DNA from: a virus
IMG/VR virus record: IMGVR_UViG_3300036766_000548
Location: 1-64,000 of that record
Reading direction: 5' to 3' (one strand)
Length of the DNA stretch: 64,000 nucleotides
In this document: piece by piece, positions 48,331 to 56,097 of the stretch
Numbering within the stretch: position 1 is the stretch's first letter
Layout: every line of letters begins with the position of its first letter
Program-made: the position numbers and the translations under genes
Notes under the pieces: model-generated
Seen by the model: only the letters and a program-made list of their open reading frames with translations
Told to the model about the DNA's origin: nothing
The model's database searches: none

Positions 48331-48905
48331 ATAATATCCTTTTTATTCAAGATATATTTTTGAATATCTATGAACCTAATCAGTGGTTCCTTATATTCTG
48401 GTTTCTTAGAAAAATGATACCAAGCATAAACCATCATTCCAGTATGTATTTTATTATCCTTTCGTAATGGTTCACCTAACATCGGATATCGATCAAATAC
48501 ATAAATACAATTTAATGGGAATATCTTATCTGAATAAATATAATCTAACCGTTGTTTCCCATGCAAATATGATAATGGAAGCAGAAAATAAAAATCATTA
48601 CATAAAGTTTTTGCCTTTTGTATAAATTGAAACGCCAATGAATAAGGTGGATTAGTTATGATAGTTTTATACTTATTGGTTTCTGATAAAAAATCCTGCC
48701 CATGTTTAATATCATAAAAATCCACATTTTCATATTCTTTTAATAATATCTTTACTATCGCTCCATTGCCACAAGCTGGTTCTAATATCGGCTCTTTTAA
48801 TTTAACTAATTCTAATAATTTAATAGTAAGACATGAAGGAGTTTCATAAAAATCAGATTTCTTGCGTTGTCCAACATTATTACAAGAAAAGTTTTTACCT
48901 TTCAA
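48327..48905 (-). CDS. Class I SAM-dependent adenine methyltransferase-like, 192 aa
   Basis: DFYETPSCLTIKLLELV, LEPACGNGAIVKILL (motif I) and TNPPYSLAFQF (NPPY catalytic motif). The order is that of gamma-class DNA N6-adenine enzymes such as those of phages. Length is short, so no separate target-recognition domain is obvious. It could methylate adenine in phage DNA; this would be the third methylase in the cluster. Confidence 0.78.
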   Translation of the reverse strand: MKGKNFSCNNVGQRKKSDFYETPSCLTIKLLELVKLKEPILEPACGNGAIVKILLKEYENVDFYDIKHGQDFLSETNKYKTIITNPPYSLAFQFIQKAKTLCNDFYFLLPLSYLHGKQRLDYIYSDKIFPLNCIYVFDRYPMLGEPLRKDNKIHTGMMVYAWYHFSKKPEYKEPLIRFIDIQKYILNKKDII

Positions 48906-49267
48906 ACGATATCCTTTTTACTTATATCTAAAATCCAATCCTCACACATTAATCCTAAATCGCTAGGGTGTGGGTCAAATACTAATTTGCCATTTTTATA
49001 AATACAAACATGATTGCATCCACGTTCTGATTTTCCCATAACAATATAATATCCGTCTTTTATATATCTATCATATTCTTTATCAAATCTTACCAATCCA
49101 TTATATTCATATCCAATACTATCTAAATACTCAATTACTTGACTCCAAAAATCTTTCATTCCAATAAAATCAGGAATATCATTTATGTCTTTTTCAAATA
49201 TAGAAGCAAAACAAGCTGATAAACAATTACCACCAGGATAAAGGGTGGTTTGTTTTACTTTTACCAT
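48902..49267 (-). CDS. Papain-like cysteine peptidase fold protein, 121 aa
   Basis: GGNCLSACFASIFEKD supplies a candidate catalytic Cys, and GCNHVCIYKNGKLVFDPHPSDLGL the His and Asp. This N-C-x5-hydrophobic and NHVxIYxNGKxxxDPHPS pattern recurs in phage small proteins with a papain-like fold; activity is undefined. It sits next to a zinc metalloprotease-like gene. Confidence 0.6.
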   Translation of the reverse strand: MVKVKQTTLYPGGNCLSACFASIFEKDINDIPDFIGMKDFWSQVIEYLDSIGYEYNGLVRFDKEYDRYIKDGYYIVMGKSERGCNHVCIYKNGKLVFDPHPSDLGLMCEDWILDISKKDIV

Positions 49268-49620
49268 ATTATCCTATCCTTTAATTTTTCTATCAATGCT
49301 TTTGAATATAATCCCGTAATTCCAACTATTGTTTCTTCATATCGCTTAGAAAAACATTTACCCATGTGATAACAAGTTTCAATAGCGGCGTGGCAACATT
49401 CATGGACTATCGTATCAATCGTCAAATCTTCTTTTGATAATTTCACGCTGCCTATATATGAACTATTTTGACTAGCAGGAACAAATAAACCAAACGATCC
49501 TTTTAATCTTTTATTATCCTCGATCATTTCTTCTCTAGAATCATACAAATAAACCGCTAATTCATATTCCTTGTGTTTATGCTCGGGCATATACCAATAT
49601 GAACCAATATATTCTTTCAA
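49261..49620 (-). CDS. Zincin-like metalloprotease, 119 aa
   Basis: TIVHECCHAAIETCY carries an HExxH zinc-binding motif (HECCH). The KRYEETIVGITGLY segment is spaced like the third ligand region. Small phage zincins of this size exist but their substrates are unknown. It overlaps the cysteine-peptidase-like gene by 7 bp, which suggests a joint role, for example against host proteins. Confidence 0.6.
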   Translation of the reverse strand: MKEYIGSYWYMPEHKHKEYELAVYLYDSREEMIEDNKRLKGSFGLFVPASQNSSYIGSVKLSKEDLTIDTIVHECCHAAIETCYHMGKCFSKRYEETIVGITGLYSKALIEKLKDRIIW

Positions 49621-49850
49621 GGTATCTTCTTAAACAGTTTCCAGAATAATCTATAAATGATATTCTTTTCGTTTATAGCAATATCCATGGCATTGTTTAT
49701 CGACATTCCACCAGCTCTATATAAGATTTCATAATCCTTGCTTTCAAAACCCATTATATCATAAATCAATTTTCTAAAAGCACCCTTGCCCGCATTTTCA
49801 CATATCTTAGTAAATACCCATGCAACTTGCTCAACGGTTGGTTTGTCCAT
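49617..49850 (-). CDS. Hypothetical protein, 77 aa
   Basis: VEQVAWVFTKICENAGKGAFRKLIYDIMGF is a helical, conserved-looking segment. The C-terminus (RLFWKLFKKIP) is amphipathic. No family recognised. ATGA overlap with the metalloprotease. Confidence 0.6.
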   Translation of the reverse strand: MDKPTVEQVAWVFTKICENAGKGAFRKLIYDIMGFESKDYEILYRAGGMSINNAMDIAINEKNIIYRLFWKLFKKIP

Positions 49851-50041
49851 TATATGTCCTTGGTAAAAATATGAAAACCTAAAATATACAAAAATCCTAC
49901 TTTCATCGATTCATTGGCAAAATATTTTACATCCTTCCTGAAATCAATTATGAAATATGAGAATATCGGGAAACTGAAAATGATTATAGAAAATATATCT
50001 TTTCGCCTGCCGCCCTTGATAGTACCAAATGGATATTTCAT
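49850..50041 (-). CDS. Small membrane protein, 63 aa
   Basis: A basic N-terminus (IKGGRRK) and a hydrophobic segment (FSIIIFSFPIFSYFIIDF), then a second weak one (VGFLYILGFHIF). Shares a stop/start base with its neighbours. No family recognised. Confidence 0.55.
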   Translation of the reverse strand: MKYPFGTIKGGRRKDIFSIIIFSFPIFSYFIIDFRKDVKYFANESMKVGFLYILGFHIFTKDI

Positions 50042-50247
50042 AATGAAAATACCATAATAAATAATCTAACAAAATGATATAACATACCTAAGCTAATAAG
50101 TAAAAATAAAATAAAGTTGATTTTATGAAATAATGGATAATCTGAAAAATAAAAATTATATCCTGCTATCGTTCCATTATAAATAACTCCCATAATTGCA
50201 AACAATAAACCGTTAATAAGTAATATTTTCAACTCTAAATTATTCAT
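50038..50247 (-). CDS. Small membrane protein, 69 aa
   Basis: Two hydrophobic segments (ILLINGLLFAIMGVIYNG and INFILFLLISLGMLYHFVRLFI). Overlaps the next genes by 4 bp. No family recognised. Confidence 0.55.
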   Translation of the reverse strand: MNNLELKILLINGLLFAIMGVIYNGTIAGYNFYFSDYPLFHKINFILFLLISLGMLYHFVRLFIMVFSL

Positions 50248-50441
50248 ATAATCACCACCTCCCCATTATAAGCTTCTGCCGCTTTCCGTGCAGTACTTTC
50301 AGAACAATATTTATGGGCATGTTCAATATCGATTCCATACTTGATGCCCGACCATTGCTTTTTATAGCTTGTCACTTTATAGATATAGAAAATCATTCGC
50401 CAATTGAAAGATGACTTGGAAAGCTTGACTATATATTTCAT
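50244..50441 (-). CDS. Hypothetical protein, 65 aa
   Basis: KYIVKLSKSSFNWRMIFYIYKVTSYKK followed by HAHKYCSESTARKAAEAYNGEVVII. Looks like a small soluble beta-alpha protein. No family recognised. Confidence 0.6.
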   Translation of the reverse strand: MKYIVKLSKSSFNWRMIFYIYKVTSYKKQWSGIKYGIDIEHAHKYCSESTARKAAEAYNGEVVII

Positions 50442-50605
50442 GAATAAAAAATAGCTTCTATTTCAGTTGAACGTATTTGACAATTATTAAAAATCAATAC
50501 AGATTTATTTCCTAAAAATGCTTCGCAAATATCATCCCATTCATCTTCCTGATATTCAGCAATTATGGTATTCCCACTTTTCAAATATACTTCGCAATTT
50601 TTCAT
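50438..50605 (-). CDS. Small protein, 55 aa
   Basis: MKNCEVYLKSGNTIIAEYQEDEWD... CEAFLGNKSVLIFNN. AGGAGG upstream and a promoter at 50623. No family recognised. ATGA overlap with the next gene. Confidence 0.6.
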   Translation of the reverse strand: MKNCEVYLKSGNTIIAEYQEDEWDDICEAFLGNKSVLIFNNCQIRSTEIEAIFYS

Positions 50606-50628
50606 TTTATCCTCCTATCTATATTATA
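50601..50628 (-). promoter_or_regulatory. Early promoter and RBS unit (repeated at 36653)
   Basis: TATAAT at 50623-50628, then ATAGATAGGAGG and ATG. Identical to the 28 bp at 36653-36680. Serves the cluster of small genes that follows. Confidence 0.55.
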
Positions 50629-50633
50629 TCGCC

Positions 50634-52088
50634 TTATTGCAAATTTTTTAGCAATATTTCGTCAAAACTATAATTAAAAATTCCTTTAGATTCTTTGCCA
50701 TCGAGTATCATTGACATTGACCTAAAGCTTTCCTCTATTCTGTCTGCAACTATATTCTCAATAGTTCCATTGGCAAATGGGAAATATACATTAGCCCTTT
50801 CCGCTTTTTGTCCATATCGATCTATCCTGCTTAATACTTGTATAACCTGTCCTGGTGTATCTGGCATTTCTACTATTCCTATCCCTTCGCTTGCCGTTAA
50901 TGTTAAACCCTCCCCACCCGCTTCTGTTTGGATAAAAATCAATTTAACCTTTTTATCTTTTTGAAAACTATCTTCGGCCTTCTGCCTATTTATTCCAGAA
51001 ATACTTCCATCTATTTTAACTGCTACATTTTTATATTTAGTGTATAAATCATCCATGACGTTTTTATGCCAAACAGAAATAACCAGTTTATCGTGATCTT
51101 CTAAATATTCGTCTATCCATACAAATAATGCTTTTTGCTTTGCTAAATATGCTAATCGTTTTAATTCACTTAACGTATTCTTTCTATCTTTCTTGTTCAG
51201 TATCTTATTAAAATCATTGCTTAGATTATTGTAATTCTTAGCTTCTAATTTTGTCAATTCCAATGGGATAACAGTAAATATTGGTTCTTTTCTTGTTTTC
51301 TTTCTTCGTATCATTATCTTTTTTAATTTTTCATTTAATTCTTTTTCGTTACTCGATCCGTTAAATTCCCATCCGCCTTTATATCCGATGGTAGGCTCGC
51401 AATAATGCCAATAATAAGAATATTCTTTAGGGAATAATTTAGGCGCTGTTAAATGCAATATGGTCCAAAAATTACGTGGACGCTTCCTGATTGGTGTTCC
51501 TGATAATGGAATGAACACCTTGGGCTTTAATTTATTTACTAATTCGACAAAACACATTGTCCAAATAGCTTTTGGATTCCCAAGTCTATGCGCTTCATCC
51601 GGTATTACACCGATTATATTTAATTTAGTTAATTCTTTCCACCACCCTTCTAACCTGACTATGCCCTTTTTATATCTATGCTTTTTATATTTTGTTCCAT
51701 TCAATTCACATTCTTGCTTTATCAATAATTCTTCTTTATCAAATTTCAATTTTCGTTTATCTTCTAATTTTCTGTCTTTAGCGTTTTCCTTTCCTAATAT
51801 ATGATAATTGATAATATAGTAACAATAATTTTTAGATAAACTGAATTGCTTTTCGCCATTGATTATATATGAATCTTTTCCCGTCCACTTTTCTATTTCT
51901 CGTGCCCATTTGAGTTTCATTGATTTGGTGCAGACAATTAAATATTTCCCTGGATAGCTGATATCGCTTATACCGATAGCTTCTATTGTTTTGCCAAGGC
52001 CACACTCATCCCCAATAATAGCATAGCCATTATGTTCCTCGACAAATTTAATACATTCTTTTTGATACGGAAGATACTTAAGCTTCAA
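50634..52088 (-). CDS. SNF2-family DNA translocase/helicase (SMARCAL1-like)
   Basis: 484 residues from TTG (AAAGGA upstream). YQKECIKFVEEHNGYAIIGDECGLGKT is motif I, GVIPDEAHRLG is motif II, PLSGTPIRK is motif III, and QTEAGGEGLTLTAS and VLSRIDRYGQK are motifs V and VI. This compact SNF2 form in phages is thought to remodel branched DNA, such as stalled forks. It precedes the radical SAM cassette in the plus direction but is transcribed after it. Confidence 0.87.
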   Translation of the reverse strand: MKLKYLPYQKECIKFVEEHNGYAIIGDECGLGKTIEAIGISDISYPGKYLIVCTKSMKLKWAREIEKWTGKDSYIINGEKQFSLSKNYCYYIINYHILGKENAKDRKLEDKRKLKFDKEELLIKQECELNGTKYKKHRYKKGIVRLEGWWKELTKLNIIGVIPDEAHRLGNPKAIWTMCFVELVNKLKPKVFIPLSGTPIRKRPRNFWTILHLTAPKLFPKEYSYYWHYCEPTIGYKGGWEFNGSSNEKELNEKLKKIMIRRKKTRKEPIFTVIPLELTKLEAKNYNNLSNDFNKILNKKDRKNTLSELKRLAYLAKQKALFVWIDEYLEDHDKLVISVWHKNVMDDLYTKYKNVAVKIDGSISGINRQKAEDSFQKDKKVKLIFIQTEAGGEGLTLTASEGIGIVEMPDTPGQVIQVLSRIDRYGQKAERANVYFPFANGTIENIVADRIEESFRSMSMILDGKESKGIFNYSFDEILLKNLQ

Positions 52089-52133
52089 TTATTTTCCTTT
52101 AATAATAGGCTGTTTTTTATTTTTCCAACCCAT
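52089..52133 (-). CDS. Possible 14-residue peptide
   Basis: MGWKNKKQPIIKGK with AAAGGA upstream, ending directly before the SNF2 TTG. Too short to assign; may only couple translation between the radical SAM cassette and the SNF2 gene. Confidence 0.3.
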   Translation of the reverse strand: MGWKNKKQPIIKGK

Positions 52134-52144
52134 TATATTATCCT

Positions 52145-52267
52145 TTAATTCTCACAGATAATAGCGAGTTGACCACAAGCAGCACCGGCGTTAATTTCGG
52201 CTTGTGTCGCGATTGCAATGGCATAATCATAACCAGACTTCTGTAATTCTTCCTTAATGCGTTCCAT
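52145..52267 (-). CDS. RlmN-type C-terminal methyl-carrier segment as a separate 40-aa protein
   Basis: Begins MERIKEELQKSGYDYAIAIATQ and continues with EINAGAACGQLAIICEN. In RlmN and Cfr the C-terminus reads roughly ExxxxFxxxLxxxG...RGxDIDAACGQLA, where the Cys carries the methyl group to the RNA. Here the same AACGQLA is on its own protein, with AAGGAG and ATG, overlapping the end of the adjacent radical SAM gene by 14 bp. The matching core enzyme (53376) lacks this end. It may complete that enzyme in trans. Confidence 0.65.
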   Translation of the reverse strand: MERIKEELQKSGYDYAIAIATQAEINAGAACGQLAIICEN

Positions 52268-53069
52268 ATATTTCTCCTTCTACTAAAATAGGATCGTCGA
52301 TAAATCCGTTCCTCAAAGAATGAATATCAAGTACTAAATTACCCGCAATGCATTTCATTTGATTATTTACTTCACGTTGATATATTTTTGGATATGGATA
52401 TTTGTTGTATATAAAATTAGCACATGAACAACCGTCCCTTTCCATTGATATTGTTTTTCTATAACCAATTAAATCATTTATTGCGACATAATGATTGACA
52501 CTATAATCGTTTACTTTCATAAGACCCACAAATCCAAAATCCAATACTCCTTTATTTGAATAATATTCTATATATTCATTTATTTTTTCGTTTGAATCAA
52601 CAAGTCCTTTTTGTAGAACGCATGATAAATGCAATTTATCATTCCCATAAATATCAATCATTGAATCAATCTCGAAATCGTTTATTGAATGCCTACTTAA
52701 TGAAATACTATTCACTAATTCATTATTCAACTCGATGCCCTTTCTAGTGTTTATAATTATAAACATTTCAGGGAAAAATGACCGTATCAATTTACATGCC
52801 TGTTCTACCTCATTAGTAAAATATCCTGGCTCACCTCCAGTAAAAGAAACCCTGTTTATATTGATATTTTTGTCTTTTATGCTAGTCAAAATATAAGACA
52901 AAAGGTCCAAAGAAAATACATCCTTTTTATCTGAACTATATACACAAAATGGACACCCCATATCACAATAATCAGATACGCGAATAAATAAATTAACATA
53001 AGGATCGCAATATTTTTGAGATAAACAATCAAAATTTTTTGTCTTTACAACATCTATCCAACTAGACAT
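52254..53069 (-). CDS. Radical SAM protein, cassette enzyme 1 (271 aa)
   Basis: CDMGCPFC at residues 35-42 is the CxxxCxxC cluster-binding loop, and FTGGEPGYF (GGEP 78-81) binds SAM. The rest shows a partial TIM barrel with extra Cys near the C-terminus (DGCSC and MKCIAGN). It begins 3 bp after the Cys-rich peptide gene and overlaps the 40-residue gene. Its reaction is unknown. A role in modifying the neighbouring peptide or an RNA is plausible. ATG 53069 chosen over an in-frame TTG upstream. Confidence 0.82.
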   Translation of the reverse strand: MSSWIDVVKTKNFDCLSQKYCDPYVNLFIRVSDYCDMGCPFCVYSSDKKDVFSLDLLSYILTSIKDKNININRVSFTGGEPGYFTNEVEQACKLIRSFFPEMFIIINTRKGIELNNELVNSISLSRHSINDFEIDSMIDIYGNDKLHLSCVLQKGLVDSNEKINEYIEYYSNKGVLDFGFVGLMKVNDYSVNHYVAINDLIGYRKTISMERDGCSCANFIYNKYPYPKIYQREVNNQMKCIAGNLVLDIHSLRNGFIDDPILVEGEIYGTH

Positions 53070-53071
53070 TT

Positions 53072-53362
53072 TTAGCAATGCCCACTACCACAACCACAAC
53101 CACCGCTACTACCGCCTCTATTTATATCACTAGAATTAATAATCTTTTTTTTACTCATGTTTTTAATAGGCTTGTCCTCACAATATTTATTATCGATAAA
53201 ATGAATTAGTAAATCAAAACACTCATTAGATATGGCGCCGTCAATATGGAGCTGATTTATTCTTTTATACACATTTATTATACCATTTGTTTTTATGCTC
53301 TCTTTTATACTCGGTAGCCAGAATTCCATTTCTTCGTTCAATTCTCTTTCATTTGATTGCAT
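53072..53362 (-). CDS. Cys/Gly-tailed protein, candidate radical SAM substrate (96 aa)
   Basis: MQSNERELNEEMEF starts a helical, acidic 80-residue region, followed by a GGSSGGCGCGSGHC tail. The N-terminal part could be a leader or docking domain and the tail a modified core, like a RiPP precursor. An alternative is a metal-binding tail. RBS GGAG is 9 bp upstream of ATG 53362. It lies between two radical SAM genes in a tight operon (stop to next ATG 2 bp). No family recognised. Confidence 0.7.
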   Translation of the reverse strand: MQSNERELNEEMEFWLPSIKESIKTNGIINVYKRINQLHIDGAISNECFDLLIHFIDNKYCEDKPIKNMSKKKIINSSDINRGGSSGGCGCGSGHC

Positions 53363-53375
53363 TTTTAGTACTCCT

Positions 53376-54161
53376 TTATATGATATTAATGCCTTGAATG
53401 GCACCATTTCCCATATTGTTTTTCTCAGAAATCGTATTTTTATTTATTGGTGATAACTTGATAAAAAATCTATTCTTGTCAAAAAGTCTCTTTAATTCTT
53501 CTATATCAAAATCGCCTTCTTCAACCAATGTCATGTTAATAGTTGTTTTAAGATTGCTTTTGGTCCGTATATTGCTTAATTGTTCTAGTGTCATTTTATT
53601 TTTATATGGAATAAGCCAATTTCGTTTTTCATTTTTAAGAGAATGCACGGATATTTGAAGGGTTATGTTGTCCTTTATCCAAGAAAAATCAGAACCAATA
53701 ATGCCTATCGTAGAAATATAATGATGAGTTTTAGGATATTTTTCATCTATTTTAAATATAGCATCCTTTACATTATCTATATTTAGGAACGGTTCACCCA
53801 TTCTAGTATAATTTATCTTGTGTTCAAATGCTTCTTGAAAACGTTCAGTTCTTTTAGATAAAACAAATTCAACTTGTTCCACAATTTCTTGCGATGTAAG
53901 GTTCCTGTATTTTTTCATTGCACCCGTAGCACAAAATTTGCATCTAACTGGACATCCCGACATCGTAGAAACGCCAATCATCCAACGTTCTTTTCTACTC
54001 CCTATTTTTGTATCATGAAGTATATTTTGTTTTTGTCCAATAGCATCTTTAGTATATGAAGGCAAAAATGTATCGGTTACCTCAATAAGAAAATTATCTT
54101 CTGTTTTTAAGGCATATACAATTCCATTTGCGAATTCTTTATGCTTAATTTCTGTCAACAT
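53376..54161 (-). CDS. RlmN/Cfr-like radical SAM core lacking the C-terminal end (261 aa)
   Basis: GCPVRCKFCATG (C70, C74, C77) is the cluster motif. RMGEPFLN (121-127), ISTIGI, LQISVHSLKNEKRNWLIPYKNK and INMTLVEEGDFDIEELK follow the RlmN order, with FIKLSPINKN last. RlmN normally continues ~60 residues with a methyl-carrying Cys (Cys355 in E. coli). Here the stop comes first. The Cys118 partner seven residues before the cluster (E. coli numbering) is Gly63. So by itself it is not a standard rRNA methylase. Confidence 0.8.
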   Translation of the reverse strand: MLTEIKHKEFANGIVYALKTEDNFLIEVTDTFLPSYTKDAIGQKQNILHDTKIGSRKERWMIGVSTMSGCPVRCKFCATGAMKKYRNLTSQEIVEQVEFVLSKRTERFQEAFEHKINYTRMGEPFLNIDNVKDAIFKIDEKYPKTHHYISTIGIIGSDFSWIKDNITLQISVHSLKNEKRNWLIPYKNKMTLEQLSNIRTKSNLKTTINMTLVEEGDFDIEELKRLFDKNRFFIKLSPINKNTISEKNNMGNGAIQGINII

Positions 54162-54251
54162 TTACCATCTCCTTATTCCATTTTCTACTATTCAATGTCG
54201 TAACCAAATCATCCACATCTCCAGTATAATATCTCCAATAATCCCGCTTGT

Positions 54252-55226
54252 CTATTTTGTTATATTCCCTTGACCAATATCCTTTGCCTTATTATTATGA
54301 TCTATACAAACATCCAAACAATTTTTTCTGCAAATAAGATCGTTATAAGTATTTGTTTTTTCAAACCATATTTTTCTTTCTTGTCTAATTTCTTTAATAG
54401 ATTTCCCATAAACATTCCCAATAGCTTCGCCTTGCTCGCGCATATAAATTACACAAGGAAAATGTTTTCCATGTAAAATAACCATATCATCTTTTACTAA
54501 ATGGCATTTATTGCAATCGGTTTCTTTCATGCCTCTAACATGCCTTCCATTATTTATATTATTGATCCTATATTTCAATATCTTATATTTTGTTTTTACG
54601 TTTATATTCAAATAATGATTTGATTGTGCTGTAGGAATAATTCTAATATCTGATACTTTTAATTTAGTTGCAAATTCAATAATATTTTTCAATTCATCAT
54701 TATTTTGTTTGTCCAATACCACCCCTACAGTTACATAAGTCAATTTAGATAATTCTTTTATAATCATCGCTATATGCTCAAAATGAGAATTGGTCCCTGC
54801 CATAATATCGGCAGTAGAAGAGCAACAGGCATCTAGCGAAATTGAAAAATCATTTATTCCGGCTTTGTGTAATTGCTTATAATATTCTAATTCTGCCGAT
54901 CCATTTGTAGAAATAGCAATATGTTTAATACATTTTTTGCTTTTAGTGTATTGAACCAATTCTAATAAATCTTTCCATATAGTAGGCTCACCACCTGAAA
55001 ATCTTATATTATGTAAATTAGCAGAAGTCCAGATATCTACAATTTCTTTTGCTTGCTCTAAAGTTAAATCCCCTTGAAGGTCTTTTACTATCCCTCGGCA
55101 ATAAGGACATTTGAAATTACAACGATTAGTCAATATCAATTCACACCGTTGTAAATCACTTTCCCAAGAAACGTTTTTTGCCCTTTTATCGGAAAGAGTA
55201 TAAAATCCAATATCTTCAAGTTTCAA
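54252..55226 (-). CDS. Radical SAM protein with SPASM-like C-terminus, cassette enzyme 3 (324 aa)
   Basis: TTG start after AAAGGAG. CNFKCPYC (36-43) is the cluster loop and FSGGEPTIW the SAM-binding turn. The C-terminus has further Cys: TDCNKC, FPCVIY and CRKNCLDVC, like a SPASM/Twitch domain that holds auxiliary iron-sulfur clusters. SPASM enzymes modify peptides, for example in RiPP maturation. It lies between primase and the RlmN-like gene. This supports peptide modification, but the substrate is inferred only from neighbours. Confidence 0.82.
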   Translation of the reverse strand: MKLEDIGFYTLSDKRAKNVSWESDLQRCELILTNRCNFKCPYCRGIVKDLQGDLTLEQAKEIVDIWTSANLHNIRFSGGEPTIWKDLLELVQYTKSKKCIKHIAISTNGSAELEYYKQLHKAGINDFSISLDACCSSTADIMAGTNSHFEHIAMIIKELSKLTYVTVGVVLDKQNNDELKNIIEFATKLKVSDIRIIPTAQSNHYLNINVKTKYKILKYRINNINNGRHVRGMKETDCNKCHLVKDDMVILHGKHFPCVIYMREQGEAIGNVYGKSIKEIRQERKIWFEKTNTYNDLICRKNCLDVCIDHNNKAKDIGQGNITK

Positions 55227-56097
55227 TATTTAACTCCTTTCTAACTATATTTTCCTCATCCTTTGTATAATCACCAGGATCATGTTCAAACTCAGGATTG
55301 AATATTTCCACTTCCACGCCTAATGCCGATAACTGCTCACCATATTTTCTCGCCCTATCCTGCGCCATTTTCTCATTGTCGAATAAAAATATAACTTTCT
55401 TGAATCGTTTGGAAAGTAGGTTTATTTGTTCCGGTGTAATTTCAATACCGAAAGAACAAGAAACATTATTGTGGCCTAATCTCCAACAATCGAATGGCCC
55501 TTCTACCAATATTATATAGTTATTCATACAATTATCTAGGTTATATAGTATTTTTTTATTGGAAATAATTGCTTTATCTGTTTTTAAATTTCTATATCTA
55601 ATTTCATTGTTTACAATTGTTCTCCCTAAGAATGTCACTAATTTATTTTGATAAAAAACTGGAATAATAATTCTAAAATTCCATTCTCCTATAATCCCTC
55701 CACCTTGTATTTTATATGTATCTACTAAATAATAAGGATCAAAATTCCTTTTAATCAAATATTTCCTTTCTTTTTCATTTAATATACTTCCAGGCAATTC
55801 AATATTATGTATTTTACCTTGTGTTTTATTCAATTTATTCAATACTATTTTATCAATAGTATTTTCATTTAATAATATATTAAGATCATTAAACGACAAA
55901 TTCAATAATTTTTGTAAAATATCCTTTGCATTTATTCCACCACATCGCCAACAATTATAATAAAATTCATTTAGATTAAATCCACCATGATATTTAGTAT
56001 CATTACAATTTGGACAGCAAACATTTATCCATCCATTATCACCTACTTGATATTTTATTCCATATTGTTTGAACATACTAGGAAGATCAATTTTCAT
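55216..56097 (-). CDS. DNA primase, DnaG-like
   Basis: 293 residues. An N-terminal zinc ribbon (CCPNC... CWRCGG) is followed by a polymerase core with a TOPRIM motif, ILVEGPFDCWRLG, and IFLFDNEKMAQDRA with the second TOPRIM acid pair. It makes RNA primers for the DnaB helicase and polymerase set. The RBS AAGGAAG precedes ATG 56097, which overlaps the homing endonuclease by 11 bp. Its end overlaps the radical SAM gene by 11 bp. Confidence 0.87.
   Translation of the reverse strand: MKIDLPSMFKQYGIKYQVGDNGWINVCCPNCNDTKYHGGFNLNEFYYNCWRCGGINAKDILQKLLNLSFNDLNILLNENTIDKIVLNKLNKTQGKIHNIELPGSILNEKERKYLIKRNFDPYYLVDTYKIQGGGIIGEWNFRIIIPVFYQNKLVTFLGRTIVNNEIRYRNLKTDKAIISNKKILYNLDNCMNNYIILVEGPFDCWRLGHNNVSCSFGIEITPEQINLLSKRFKKVIFLFDNEKMAQDRARKYGEQLSALGVEVEIFNPEFEHDPGDYTKDEENIVRKELNIET

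Noticed and set aside
54145-54283. Open minus-strand frame between the SPASM-like and RlmN-like genes (reads RDYWRYYTGDVDDLVTTLN)
   Set aside because: The sequence looks protein-like, but no ATG, GTG or TTG with ribosome binding site covers most of it. It may be a decayed gene, so it was not annotated.
52254-55226. Queuosine-type pathway (QueE) for the radical SAM genes
   Set aside because: No QueC, QueD, FolE or transglycosylase-like gene is near, and the RlmN-type core is unlike QueE.
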